From Pseudomonas lurida (GTDB lineage: Bacteria; Pseudomonadota; Gammaproteobacteria; Pseudomonadales; Pseudomonadaceae), in contig NZ_JAAMRE010000033.1 of the NCBI RefSeq assembly GCF_013522705.1, positions 16,776 through 80,775 on the forward strand: 64,000 bases of DNA, given 5' to 3'. The notes beneath the pieces were generated by a model, which saw only the letters and a list, made by a program, of their open reading frames with translations, did not search any database and had not been told where the DNA came from. Of the stretch, positions 27,709 through 40,901 are shown piece by piece. Each line of letters begins with the position of its first letter. Within the stretch, counting starts at the first letter, position 1. Both the position numbers and the translations under genes were made by a program.

Positions 27709-28453
27709 AAGCGAAAGCATTTCCATCGATATCGACGACGAACAAATGAGCGGCACGTTCCTGAGCCCCAAATCCAAAGTGCCCGGCGTGTTGTTTGTGC
27801 ATGGTTGGGGCGGCAGCCAGGAGCGGGATTTGGAACGCGCCAAAGGTATCGCGGGCCTGGGCTGTGTCTGCCTGACCTTCGACCTGCGAGGTCACGCCGG
27901 CACCGGTATTCCACTGTCGCGAGTGACGCGCGAAGACAACCTGCGCGACCTGCTGGCCGCCTATGACCGGCTGATCGCGCACCCGGCCATCGACACCTCG
28001 GCGGTGGCGGTGGTGGGCACCAGCTACGGCGGTTACCTGGCGGCGATTCTCACCTCATTGCGTCCGGTGCGCTGGCTGGCCCTGCGGGTACCGGCGTTGT
28101 ACCGCGATCAGGAATGGCTCAAGCCCAAGCGTGACCTGGATAAAGCTGACTTGATGGATTACCGCAGTACCCTGGTGCACGCCGAAACCAACCGAGCCCT
28201 GCACGCATGCTCGGCGTTTACCGGGGACGTGTTGATCGTGGAATCCGAAACCGATGACCACGTGCCTCACGCCACCATCATGAGCTACCGCGCGGCGTGC
28301 CAGCATACCCATTCGCTGACCCACCGCATCATCGACGGCGCCGACCACGCTCTCAGCGACCCGGTGTCCCAGCAGGCCTACACCTCGATTCTCGTGGACT
28401 GGATCACCGAGATGGTAGTGGGCGAGCGCTTGAGCATCATCCAGTCGCGGTAA
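27698..28453 (+). CDS. Alpha/beta hydrolase (S9/DLH type)
   Basis: This is a cytoplasmic serine hydrolase of the alpha/beta superfamily, 251 residues. The oxyanion region HGWGGSQ lies near residue 34, the nucleophile elbow is GTSYGGY, the acid is probably the Asp in VESETDDHVPH, and the His lies in IDGADHALSD. It overlaps the DUF3182 gene by 11 bases and converges with ybhN, leaving only three bases between stops. The substrate is unknown. The pairing with DUF3182 suggests a common small-molecule ligation/hydrolysis step. Confidence 0.83.
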   Translation: MTARSESISIDIDDEQMSGTFLSPKSKVPGVLFVHGWGGSQERDLERAKGIAGLGCVCLTFDLRGHAGTGIPLSRVTREDNLRDLLAAYDRLIAHPAIDTSAVAVVGTSYGGYLAAILTSLRPVRWLALRVPALYRDQEWLKPKRDLDKADLMDYRSTLVHAETNRALHACSAFTGDVLIVESETDDHVPHATIMSYRAACQHTHSLTHRIIDGADHALSDPVSQQAYTSILVDWITEMVVGERLSIIQSR

Positions 28454-28456
28454 CCC

Positions 28457-29413
28457 TTAGGCGGGTGTTTTCTTCACCCGCAATGCCTTGGCCTTGGCCT
28501 CAACGCCCAGGTACATCACCAGGGCGATCAGCAGCGGGCATATGAAATAGATCGCCCGGTACGCAATCAGCCCGGCCAGCAGGCTGCCCCGCGATGCCTC
28601 GTGTTGCAGCAGCGCGATAAACACCGCCTCCAGCACCCCGAGCCCGGCCGGGATATGAGTGACCACCCCGGCAATCGCGCTGATCAGCAGCACGCCGAGC
28701 ACCAGTGGGTAATCCAGTTTGGACGGCAGCAGCGTGAAAATCACCGCCGCCATCAACGACCAGTTCAGCGCGCCCAACGCCAATTGCAGGCACGCCATGC
28801 GCAACGACGGCAGGTTTATTTCGATACCGCGGATCGACCACGCGCGCTTCTTCGAGAACCGGCATGCCGCCAGATAAGCCAGGCTCGCCAGCACCAACAA
28901 CACCCCCACACCTTGCAAGGCGCCGCTGCTCAATTTCCAGCCGGGTGGCAGTGTCACCAGCCCGCTGCTGAACACCACGCCGGCCAGGGCCATATAGCCG
29001 AACCAGTTGGTGGCCAGGCTCAGGCCGAGGATTTTAGCGATATTGCCGGTGCTCACCCCCAACCGCGAATACAGCCGATAGCGCATCGCAATACCGCCCA
29101 CCCACGCGCTCAGGTTGAGGTTGAACGCATAGCTGATGATGCCCACCGGCAAAATCTGCTTCCAACGCAACGGCTGGCGAATGTAGGTGCGGCCGATCAG
29201 GTCGAAGCAGGCGTAGACGATAAAACTGCACAGGGTCAGCGCGCTGGCGATCAGGAGCGTGCGCAGCTTGAACTCGCTCAAGGTCTGTACCACTTCGCTC
29301 CAGTCGATGCGACGCGCGAGCATCGTGAACAACACAATCAGCAGCAGGAAGAACGCGATGGTCAGCGGTTTCTTCCAGCGCTTGAAGCGCGAACCGCCGG
29401 TTTCAGTGGTCAT
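28457..29413 (-). CDS. ybhN: YbhN / lysylphosphatidylglycerol synthase TM-region family protein
   Basis: This is an inner-membrane protein of the UPF0104/YbhN family, related to the flippase half of MprF. It is 318 residues with about eight hydrophobic segments (first: PLTIAFFLLLIVLFTMLA). The conserved family stretch HIPAGLGVLEAVFIALL is present. It overlaps clsB by 11 bases and is last in the operon DUF72-ybhP-clsB-ybhN. The same ybhP-ybhO-ybhN order exists in E. coli, suggesting a shared role in membrane lipid handling; direct function is unproven. Confidence 0.85.
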   Translation of the reverse strand: MTTETGGSRFKRWKKPLTIAFFLLLIVLFTMLARRIDWSEVVQTLSEFKLRTLLIASALTLCSFIVYACFDLIGRTYIRQPLRWKQILPVGIISYAFNLNLSAWVGGIAMRYRLYSRLGVSTGNIAKILGLSLATNWFGYMALAGVVFSSGLVTLPPGWKLSSGALQGVGVLLVLASLAYLAACRFSKKRAWSIRGIEINLPSLRMACLQLALGALNWSLMAAVIFTLLPSKLDYPLVLGVLLISAIAGVVTHIPAGLGVLEAVFIALLQHEASRGSLLAGLIAYRAIYFICPLLIALVMYLGVEAKAKALRVKKTPA

Positions 29414-30665
29414 GGGCCTGGCTCTCGAAAGGTTTCAGACGCGGTTTGTGGGCCGGCAACCAACCCGTCAGTACGGGAAAATGGCGCATCACATGGAACA
29501 CCAGGAAACCCACGGTCAGGCGCCACAGCCACAGGCGTGGCTTGCGGTTTTCCGGCATGGTCTTGCAGTGGTTGTTCGCCAGCGTTTCCAGGCGCTCGTA
29601 CAACTGCTGGTTGAACCCGCGGTCGCGGATCAGCACGTTGGCTTCCAGGTTGAGCGACAAGCTCAACGGGTCCAGGTTGCTTGAGCCCACGGTGCTCCAT
29701 TCGTCATCCACCAGCGCCACTTTGCCGTGCAGCGGGCGCTGGCAGTATTCGTGGATCACCACGCCGTCCTTGAGCAGGTAGTCATAGAGCATCCGCGCCG
29801 CCAGCTTGGCCAGCAACACATCGGGTTGGCCCTGCATGATCAGTTGCACGTGCACGCCACGTCGCGCCGCGTTGCGGATCTCGCGCAGCAGGCGGTAGCC
29901 GGGGAAGAAGTAAGCATTGGCGATCACCGCGCGTTTTTGCGCTTTGCTCAACGCATGGATATACGCTTCTTCGATGTCGTCGCGGTGCTGCAGGTTGTCG
30001 CGGTAAATCAGACGCACCAGGCCATCGCCTTGCTCGGCCGGCCACACCGCCGGCCGTTGCTGGCGCCGCCGCCAGCCGCGTCGTGTGCGCACCTGCCGAC
30101 CGCTCTGTGCCAGGGCGAAGTGATGCAGGTCGGCGACCGCCGGGCCGGTGATTTGCACCGCGTAATCCTGCTTGGCTTCGGGGCCGAAATCGCCGAGGTG
30201 GTCGGCGGAAAAATTGATCCCGCCGATAAACCCCACGGTAGCGTCCACCACCACGATCTTGCGGTGCAGGCGGCGAAACCAGTTGGTGCGAATGCCCAGG
30301 GTCTTGGATGCCGGGTCGAACATTTGCACGGCCACGCCCGCATCCGCCAACGCACCGAGGAACGATGGGCTCAGCTCGCCGCTGCCAAAACCGTCGAGGC
30401 TGGCGACCACCTTGACGCCCCGCTGCGCCGCCTCGATCAAAATACGCTGAAGCTCATTGCCCACCTTGTCTTCGAACAGAATAAAGGTCTCCAGCAGGAT
30501 CTCGCGCTGGGCTTGGCGCATGGCCTCAAACACCCTGGGGAAGTACGCTTCACCGTTTTCCAGCAGTTCAACCCGGTTACCGCTCTGCCAGCCGTAATCG
30601 AGGTCGCGGGCCTTGGCTTCGTCCGGTGGCTGATCGGTGGAAATGTGTTCTACCGCAATGTTCAT
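29403..30665 (-). CDS. clsB: Cardiolipin synthase B (phospholipase D family)
   Basis: This is a phospholipase D-type enzyme making cardiolipin or related lipids from phosphatidylglycerol at the inner membrane. The ATG at 30665 (MNIAVEHISTDQPP) gives 420 residues and overlaps the ybhP stop by four bases. Two HKD motifs are complete: HRKIVVVDATVGFIGGIN (His134) and HGKVALVDDEWSTVGSSN (His313). There is no N-terminal membrane pair, which separates ClsB/YbhO from ClsA. A basic Arg-rich patch (RTRRGWRRRQQR) lies between the motifs. In E. coli ClsB can also use phosphatidylethanolamine-derived products; this is not testable here. Confidence 0.92.
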   Translation of the reverse strand: MNIAVEHISTDQPPDEAKARDLDYGWQSGNRVELLENGEAYFPRVFEAMRQAQREILLETFILFEDKVGNELQRILIEAAQRGVKVVASLDGFGSGELSPSFLGALADAGVAVQMFDPASKTLGIRTNWFRRLHRKIVVVDATVGFIGGINFSADHLGDFGPEAKQDYAVQITGPAVADLHHFALAQSGRQVRTRRGWRRRQQRPAVWPAEQGDGLVRLIYRDNLQHRDDIEEAYIHALSKAQKRAVIANAYFFPGYRLLREIRNAARRGVHVQLIMQGQPDVLLAKLAARMLYDYLLKDGVVIHEYCQRPLHGKVALVDDEWSTVGSSNLDPLSLSLNLEANVLIRDRGFNQQLYERLETLANNHCKTMPENRKPRLWLWRLTVGFLVFHVMRHFPVLTGWLPAHKPRLKPFESQAHDH

Positions 30666-31438
30666 AGTTCGATCTCCACGGACAGCGGCACGTGATCTGA
30701 CAAATGGGACCACGGCCGTGCGGTCAGCACGCGCGGGTTATGGGCGGTGAGGTTGCGCACGTAGATACGGTCCAGCGCCAGCAACGGCAGGCGCGCTGGA
30801 AAGGTGCGCGCCGGTTTGCCGTGGGCGCCGACGAAGACTTCGGTCAGCCCGCTCTGGCTCAGGTCGGCTTTTTGTCGCCAATCGTTGAAATCCCCTGCCA
30901 CCAGCACCGGCGCATCCGCCGGGATTTGCGCGATACGCTGCTCCAGCAAACGCAATTGCTGCTGGCGATGCACCTCGCGCAGGCCCAGGTGGATGCAGAA
31001 CGCATGCACTTCCTGGCCGGTGCCCGGCAGGCGCAGTACGCAATGCAGCAGGCCACGGTTTTCATGGCCGCTTTGGGATATGTCGAGGTTGTCGTAGCGC
31101 ACGATCTGGAATTTGGACAGCAGCGCATTACCGTGGTCGCCGTGGGGGTAGACCGCGTTACGCCCATAGGCGAACTGCGGCCAGATACTGTCGGCGAGAA
31201 ACTCGTACTGCGGCATGTTCGGCCAGTTGCTGTAACGCTGCGGGTGCTGCTCGTGGGTGCCGTGGATCTCCTGCAGAAACACTATATCGGCGCCGATGCT
31301 GCGCACCGCTTCGCGCAGCTCGGGCAGGATGAAACGACGGTTGAGCGCGGTGAAGCCTTTGTGGATATTCACCGTGAGCACGGTAAAGCGCGTGATCGGC
31401 GTCGTCGGGGTGATGGGGATCAACTCGGGATGGGTCAT
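30662..31438 (-). CDS. ybhP: Endonuclease/exonuclease/phosphatase-fold protein YbhP
   Basis: This is a Mg-dependent EEP-superfamily hydrolase, 258 residues, of unknown substrate. Family motifs are visible: TVNIHKG near residue 24, FLQEIHG with the metal-binding Glu, VAGDFNDW, and the C-terminal SDHVPLSVEI with the catalytic Asp-His. It overlaps DUF72 upstream and clsB downstream by four bases each. Its constant linkage to cardiolipin synthase in proteobacteria suggests a phospholipid-related phosphodiesterase or phosphatase. Confidence 0.87.
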   Translation of the reverse strand: MTHPELIPITPTTPITRFTVLTVNIHKGFTALNRRFILPELREAVRSIGADIVFLQEIHGTHEQHPQRYSNWPNMPQYEFLADSIWPQFAYGRNAVYPHGDHGNALLSKFQIVRYDNLDISQSGHENRGLLHCVLRLPGTGQEVHAFCIHLGLREVHRQQQLRLLEQRIAQIPADAPVLVAGDFNDWRQKADLSQSGLTEVFVGAHGKPARTFPARLPLLALDRIYVRNLTAHNPRVLTARPWSHLSDHVPLSVEIEL

Positions 31439-32361
31439 GGCAACACTCCAGGTTCCGGCAGTTTCCCCGGCTCTGTGGCGAGGTGCGTATCCAGCTCGAA
31501 ACGCTTGAGTAACTGGCGCGCATCGAAAGGCGCGCGCACTTTGATGTCATTGTCGAAAAAACAGAACACGTCGCGCTGCTTGCGCGCACGCGGCTTGTGC
31601 TGCGGGTCGGCCAGGTGCGCATCGGTTGGCTGCTTGCCCTTGCACCAGCGCTCGATGCGGTCGCCCCAACGCGTCAAGGCTTCGGGGGTATAGCCGCTGG
31701 CATACAGCTGTTTGTCTCCGTGCAGGCGCAAGTACACAAAGTTGGCGGTGACGTCTTCGAGATAAGGCCACTTGCCCGCTGTGTCCGCCACCACCAGGGC
31801 CACGCCGTACGTGTCCAGCAGGTGTACGAACTCGGGCACGGCAAAACTTTTATGTCGAATTTCCACCGCGTGCCGTAGCGCGCGCTTGCCGTGCGCCTGC
31901 AGGCTCGCCTTGCCGTTCAGGCGCGGCTCATGCTGGCGGGCGAGGGTGGCGGCTTGTTGGGTGTCGGTGGGCAGCTCCTTTAGAAACGCCTCGAACAAGG
32001 CCGGATCGAACTTAAAACTGGGCGGAAACTGCCAGAGAATCGGGCCGAGTTTTTCCTTCAGCTCCAGCACCCCGGAGGCGAAGAAATTCGCCACCGGTTT
32101 ATGCACGTCCCGCAAGCGCAGGATGTGCGTGATGTAGCGCGGCGCCTTGACGCTGAACATAAAACCGTCAGGCGTATCGGCGTACCACTCTGCGTAGCGC
32201 TTGGGCGTCTGCAGCGCGTAGAACGAGCCGTTGATTTCGATACTGTTGACGGCGCGTGACGCAAACTGCAATTCGCGTTTCTGGGGCAGCCCCTCGGGGT
32301 AGAAGTCCCCGCGCCAGGGCGTGTAGCGCCAGCCGGATATGCCGATGTGAATCGCCGCCAT
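31435..32361 (-). CDS. DUF72 family protein (YecE-like)
   Basis: This is a 308-residue TIM-barrel-like protein of the DUF72/YecE family, with no signal peptide. The ATG at 32361 (MAAIHIGISGWRYTPWRG) follows AGGAGC; five extra in-frame codons back to 32376 lack a ribosome-binding site. Conserved blocks include INGSFYALQTPKRY, FMFSVKAPRYITH, and the C-terminal CFFDNDIKVRAP. It is the first gene of the overlapping operon with ybhP-clsB-ybhN. The function of the family is not established. Confidence 0.87.
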   Translation of the reverse strand: MAAIHIGISGWRYTPWRGDFYPEGLPQKRELQFASRAVNSIEINGSFYALQTPKRYAEWYADTPDGFMFSVKAPRYITHILRLRDVHKPVANFFASGVLELKEKLGPILWQFPPSFKFDPALFEAFLKELPTDTQQAATLARQHEPRLNGKASLQAHGKRALRHAVEIRHKSFAVPEFVHLLDTYGVALVVADTAGKWPYLEDVTANFVYLRLHGDKQLYASGYTPEALTRWGDRIERWCKGKQPTDAHLADPQHKPRARKQRDVFCFFDNDIKVRAPFDARQLLKRFELDTHLATEPGKLPEPGVLP

Positions 32362-32520
32362 GGTTGCTCCTGTCAAGGCAAGGCCGGTTTGCCTGCGTGG
32401 TTGGATGACTGCCGGATTTGACGGAAAGTTTCGCGATTCCTACAGACGGCACATTCTCGGGAACGATCAGCACGCAAACCCGTCAGTTCCTTACAGACCC
32501 ATGCGAAGGAGCCCGGTGTT

Positions 32521-34596
32521 TTGCTGAATTCAAAGACTGCATTACTGCTCGGCGCGCTGCTGTTGTGCGGCAGCGGCGCATTGCATGCCGCGGCCGCTGC
32601 GCCTGAACCCCAAGCCCCGGCCAAACCGGAGTTGCTGGTGGAGGGTGGCCTGCTCGGCGCGATCAGCTCCAGCATCGACGACGTGCAGGACAAGCTCGAT
32701 CTCAACCAGAACCTTATCGACGCCTGGCGCCTGCGCGCGGACCGGGCCGCCGATGAAGTCGGGCGGTTGGTCGACCAGACCGCGCAGCGTTCGCCGTGGA
32801 GCATTGCCGGGGACTTTGTGCTGCTGTCCTGCGTGTGGATCGGTGCCTTTACCCTGTTGACGTTGCTGGGGCGCCTGATCGTGCGGCGCCTCGGGCAACG
32901 CTCATTTTTCCAGCGCCGCGAGCGCCTGCTGGGTGTGCTGGGTTACGTGGCGCCGTATACGATTCCGGCGCTGATCTGTTTGCCGTTGACCCTCTACGTC
33001 AGTCATTTTCTGCCCAGCTCCATCGGTCGCGCGCTGGCGCTGTGTTTTGCCTACGCCACCAGCAGCGGGATCTTCTCCACGTCGATGCTGTTGTGCGTGA
33101 TTGTCATGTTCAACCTCGGACACAAGCGGCGTGCGGTGCAGATCATTCGCGCGTACTGCCCGCGGCCGCTGTTCCTGATCGGCTTCCTTGCCGCCCTCAG
33201 CGACGCGCTGACCAGCCCGCAGATCGCACGCCAGCTGGGCGGCAATATCACCAGCAGCATCGCGGTGTTCACCGGCCTGTTCGCGGCGGTGATCTTTGGC
33301 GTGCTGGTGGTGCGCCTGCGCCGGCCGGTGGCGCATCTGATCCGTAACCGGCCGCTGGCCCAACGCCTCAAGCATCCGGCGTTGCAGCAATCGCTGCGGG
33401 TGTTTTCCGGGCTGTGGTACTGGCCCATCCTATTGATGGTGCTGGTCTCGGCGATCAACTTGATCGGCGCTGGCGACGACAACCAGAAGGCCCTGCGTTG
33501 CGCGCTGTTCACCACCATTTTGCTGATCGGTACGGTGTTTCTCAGCACGGTACTGCAGCACCTGTTCAAGTCCCGCAGCCAGGTGGCGATCCAGCGCAGC
33601 AGCGCCTACAAGGAACGCTTCCTCAGCCTGTTGCACGCGATCCTGCGCATCGTCATGGCGATTGCGTTTATCGAGATACTCGGGCGCATCTGGGGCGTGT
33701 CGCTGTTCGAATTCGCCCAACGCAACTCGGTGGGCCGGGCGATCAGTGATTCCCTGAGCAGCATCGGCCTGATTCTGCTGGTGACGTGGCTGTTCTGGGT
33801 GGTGCTCGACACGGCGATTCAGGAAGCGCTCAAGCCGCCGGTGAACAAACGCTCGAGCCGCCAACCCAGCACGCGGGTCAAGACCATCCTGCCGCTGCTG
33901 CGCAATGCGGTGAAGATCATCCTGGTGGTGATCTGCGCGATCACTACCATGGCCAACCTGGGAATCAACGTCGCCCCGCTGCTGGCGGGTGCCGGGGTGG
34001 TCGGCCTGGCGATCGGTTTCGGTTCCCAGCAACTGGTGCAGGATGTGATCACGGGGCTGTTCATCATTATTGAGGACACGCTGTCGATCGGCGACTGGGT
34101 GGTGCTCGACTCCGGCCACGCCGGCACCGTCGAGGGCCTGACCATCCGCACCCTGCGGCTGCGCGACGGCAAGGGCTTTGTGCATTCGGTGCCGTTCGGG
34201 CAGATCAAGGCGGTGACCAACCAATCGCGGCAGTTCGCCTACGCGTTCTTCTCGGTGCAGTTCACCTACGACACCGATGTGGACAAGGCCGTGGAGCTGA
34301 TCCGCGAGGCGGGGCAGTCGATCCGCGACGACGTGTTCCTCAAATACAACCTGCAAGGCCCGCTGGAGGTGTTCGGGGTCGACAAAATGGACCTCAACGG
34401 CGTGGTGCTGACCGCGCAGTTCCGCACCGTGTCGGGCGGGCAATATGCAGTGAGCCGTGCGTTTAACCAGCGCTTGAAAAAGCTTGTGGATAACTGTGAC
34501 GAGGTGCACTTCGCGCAGACTTATCCACAGCAGGTGTTGCTGCCCAAGCGCATGGCCCAGGCGGATGAGCCGGACGCTGAGATGCCGGTGGTGTGA
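32521..34596 (+). CDS. MscS-family mechanosensitive channel, large (YbiO-like)
   Basis: This is an inner-membrane channel that opens under membrane tension to release solutes on osmotic downshock. The start is TTG at 32521, with AAGGAG 12 bases upstream and no better in-frame codon. It has 691 residues: a signal peptide (to about residue 27, LHAAAAAP), a periplasmic segment, about ten membrane helices, then the MscS core with pore-lining GAGVVGLAIGFGSQQLVQDV and the beta domain GDWVVLDSGHAGTVEGLTIR. Size and layout resemble YbiO rather than the small MscS. A REPIN follows. The physiological trigger is inferred from the family. Confidence 0.87.
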   Translation: MLNSKTALLLGALLLCGSGALHAAAAAPEPQAPAKPELLVEGGLLGAISSSIDDVQDKLDLNQNLIDAWRLRADRAADEVGRLVDQTAQRSPWSIAGDFVLLSCVWIGAFTLLTLLGRLIVRRLGQRSFFQRRERLLGVLGYVAPYTIPALICLPLTLYVSHFLPSSIGRALALCFAYATSSGIFSTSMLLCVIVMFNLGHKRRAVQIIRAYCPRPLFLIGFLAALSDALTSPQIARQLGGNITSSIAVFTGLFAAVIFGVLVVRLRRPVAHLIRNRPLAQRLKHPALQQSLRVFSGLWYWPILLMVLVSAINLIGAGDDNQKALRCALFTTILLIGTVFLSTVLQHLFKSRSQVAIQRSSAYKERFLSLLHAILRIVMAIAFIEILGRIWGVSLFEFAQRNSVGRAISDSLSSIGLILLVTWLFWVVLDTAIQEALKPPVNKRSSRQPSTRVKTILPLLRNAVKIILVVICAITTMANLGINVAPLLAGAGVVGLAIGFGSQQLVQDVITGLFIIIEDTLSIGDWVVLDSGHAGTVEGLTIRTLRLRDGKGFVHSVPFGQIKAVTNQSRQFAYAFFSVQFTYDTDVDKAVELIREAGQSIRDDVFLKYNLQGPLEVFGVDKMDLNGVVLTAQFRTVSGGQYAVSRAFNQRLKKLVDNCDEVHFAQTYPQQVLLPKRMAQADEPDAEMPVV

Positions 34597-34607
34597 TGGC
34601 GTCTGTC

Positions 34608-34685
34608 AGGGCCTCATCGGGGGCAAGCCCCTCCCACATTTTTTGCCGCCACTGTGGGAGGGGGCTTGCCCCCCTATGAGGCCCT
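34608..34685. repeat. REPIN 1 (inverted REP pair)
   Basis: The arms AGGGCCTCAT-CGGGGGCAAGCCCC and GGGGCTTGCCCCC-CTATGAGGCCCT are nearly perfect inverted copies around a short loop. The core GTGGGAGGGGGCTTGCC is the typical fluorescent-Pseudomonas REP. It fills the gap between the convergent mscS-like and lhr genes and could also act as a transcript end. Confidence 0.9.
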
Positions 34686-34690
34686 CAAGC

Positions 34691-38938
<4,248 letters not shown>

Positions 38939-39105
38939 GGAGTGATTGATACTGCCAGTTCCAACAAGTTGCAAACCCGTACTTTATCCGTGACGGTTGC
39001 GCTACAAACCCGCAAAATGCAACGATTCTGGCAACTATCCACGGCACGGCCCACAGCCCTGCCGACCCCAACCATCGTTCCAAACAGACCGGGCCTGCTC
39101 AATCT

Positions 39106-39990
39106 ATGCGAATGCGCCTTATGTTACTGGGCGGCGGGAATGCCCTCGGGCAGGCGCTGATTCGCCTCGGTGCGGAGGAAGACATCGGTTTCCTCGCCCC
39201 CAAACCGCCCCAAGACGGCTGGGATGCCGCAAGCCTTACCCAATTGCTCGACGACACCCGTCCCGATGCGTTGATCAACCTCGCCTACTATTTCGACTGG
39301 TTCCAGGCCGAAGCGGTCAGTGAAACGCGCCTGGCCGCCCAGGAATTCGCTATCGAGCGCCTGGCCGAACTGTGTCAGCACCACACCATCACCTTGTTGC
39401 AACCGTCCAGCTACCGCGTGTTCGATGGCTCGCGCGCCACCGCCTACAGCGAAAAGGACGAGCCTGTGCCGCTGGGCCTGCGCGGCCAGGCGTTGTGGCG
39501 CATTGAACAAAGCGTGCGCGCCGCGTGCCCGCAACATGTGTTGCTGCGTTTTGGCTGGCTGCTGGACGACAGTGTCGATGGCACCCTCGGGCGCTTTCTG
39601 GCCAAGGCTGAGCAACCGGGGCAATTGCTGATGGCGGACGACCGTCGCGGCAACCCGACGCCAGTGGACGACGCCGCTCGGGTGATCATTTCGGTACTCA
39701 AGCAACTCGATTGCGCGGCGCCGCTGTGGGGCACGTACCACTACGCCGGCCATGAGGCGACCACGCCGCTGGCGCTGGGGCAGGCCATCCTTACCGAAGC
39801 GCGCAGCTTTCACCCGTTGGCCATCGAATCACCCACCGCCCAGGCCCACGCCGCCCGCCCGGATGCCAGCGAAGAACCCCAGCACGGCGTACTGGCCTGC
39901 AAGAAAATCCTGCACACGTTCGGCATCAAGCCCCGCGCCTGGCGTGCGGGGCTGCCAGCCTTGCTGGACCGCTTCTACCGCCGCAGCTGA
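39106..39990 (+). CDS. RmlD-like sugar-nucleotide reductase family protein
   Basis: This is an extended short-chain dehydrogenase related to dTDP-4-dehydrorhamnose reductase, 294 residues. The N-terminal Rossmann loop is LLGGGNALGQAL near residues 7-18. The stretch INLAYYFDWFQAEA matches the RmlD pattern in which the early Asn/Thr sits near NAD(P). The usual YxxxK is modified: the region around RGQALWRIEQSVR has no clear Tyr-x-x-x-Lys, so catalysis is uncertain. Gene-order memory of PAO1 places an epimerase-like gene next to oprG. A REPIN begins directly after the stop codon. Confidence 0.7.
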   Translation: MRMRLMLLGGGNALGQALIRLGAEEDIGFLAPKPPQDGWDAASLTQLLDDTRPDALINLAYYFDWFQAEAVSETRLAAQEFAIERLAELCQHHTITLLQPSSYRVFDGSRATAYSEKDEPVPLGLRGQALWRIEQSVRAACPQHVLLRFGWLLDDSVDGTLGRFLAKAEQPGQLLMADDRRGNPTPVDDAARVIISVLKQLDCAAPLWGTYHYAGHEATTPLALGQAILTEARSFHPLAIESPTAQAHAARPDASEEPQHGVLACKKILHTFGIKPRAWRAGLPALLDRFYRRS

Positions 39991-40081
39991 ATGTGAGAGG
40001 GGGCTTGCCCCCGACAGCGGTGGGTCAGTCAATGAACCGGTGACTGACACTCTGCTATCGGGGGCAAGCCCCCTCTCATAT
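39991..40081. repeat. REPIN 2 (inverted REP pair)
   Basis: The arms ATGTGAGAGGGGGCTTGCCC and GGGCAAGCCCCCTCTCATAT flank a 43-base middle that itself contains GTCAGTCA/TGACTGAC pairing. It starts at the base after the RmlD-like stop codon and ends 28 bases before the ompW stop. Confidence 0.9.
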
Positions 40082-40108
40082 TGGTGACGCAGTGTTGGTT
40101 GCAGCGGC

Positions 40109-40807
40109 TTAGAACTTGTAGCCGATACCCACCATGTAGACCATTGGGTCCACGTCCACATTGACCTTGGCGCGAGTGCCGGCGGCCAATGCGTTGTTGT
40201 CCACGGTGGCCTTGGTGCTGATGTCGATGTAGCGCGCCTGGGCGTTGATCATCCACTTGTCGTTGATCATGTAGTCAGCGCCGATCTGCGCCGCCCAGCC
40301 CCAGGAGTTTTCCGCCTTGAAGTTGCTGAAGCCCGCGCCCTCGGCACGGCTGCCGACGTGTTCGTCATAGATCCAGGTGTAGTTGATACCGGCACCCACG
40401 TAGGGCTGGAAGGCGGACTTGTTATCCAGCGGGTAGTACACGACGCTCAAGGTCGGTGGCAGATGTTTGAGAGTACCGAGCTTGCCATTGGCGGCACCGA
40501 GCGCGGTGTTCTTGATCTTCACATCGTGCTCGAACGGCGTGGCCGCCAGCAGTTCGATCCCGACGTGGTCGGTGAGCATGTAAGCGAAGTTCAAGCCCAA
40601 CTGGGTATCGCTGCTCATGGTCGCCTTGCCACCCAGGTTGGCGCCGGCCAGTGGGCCTTGATCAACCTTGACGCTGCCACTGTCGGCCTTCGGGTTCACG
40701 GTGATTGCACCGGCGCGAACCAGAATGTCGCCCGCTTCGTGAGCATGGGCGGCAGGGGCGACGAGGGCGAGCGCGAAGAGGGACGCGCCGAGCAGAGACT
40801 TGTTCAT
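40109..40807 (-). CDS. oprG: Outer membrane protein OmpW/OprG
   Basis: This is an eight-stranded outer-membrane beta-barrel of the OmpW family, 232 residues. The signal peptide ends near residue 24 (LALVAPAAHAHEAG), and the barrel terminates with the outer-membrane signature MVYMVGIGYKF. P. aeruginosa OprG is a channel for small hydrophobic or amino-acid-like molecules and is induced in low oxygen. A dyad of ANR type lies 64 bases upstream with a matching -10. It is next to the zinc operon, as in PAO1 from memory. Confidence 0.92.
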   Translation of the reverse strand: MNKSLLGASLFALALVAPAAHAHEAGDILVRAGAITVNPKADSGSVKVDQGPLAGANLGGKATMSSDTQLGLNFAYMLTDHVGIELLAATPFEHDVKIKNTALGAANGKLGTLKHLPPTLSVVYYPLDNKSAFQPYVGAGINYTWIYDEHVGSRAEGAGFSNFKAENSWGWAAQIGADYMINDKWMINAQARYIDISTKATVDNNALAAGTRAKVNVDVDPMVYMVGIGYKF

Positions 40808-40870
40808 GGGAGCTCCAAAGGACGTTTAAAAGTTGTAGGTCCAATGGTAAAGATCGTTCCGTTCGGTCTT

Positions 40871-40884
40871 TTGACTCAGCTCAA
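40871..40884 (-). promoter_or_regulatory. ANR/FNR-type site upstream of oprG
   Basis: On the minus strand this reads TTGAGCTGAGTCAA, against the consensus TTGAT-N4-ATCAA (8 of 10 defined bases). A -10-like TACCAT lies about 22 bases further downstream, which would place the site near -41 of a start about 30 bases before the ATG, the class II position for FNR-type activators. Confidence 0.55.
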
Positions 40885-40901
40885 TGAAAGGGCGATAAGC
40901 G

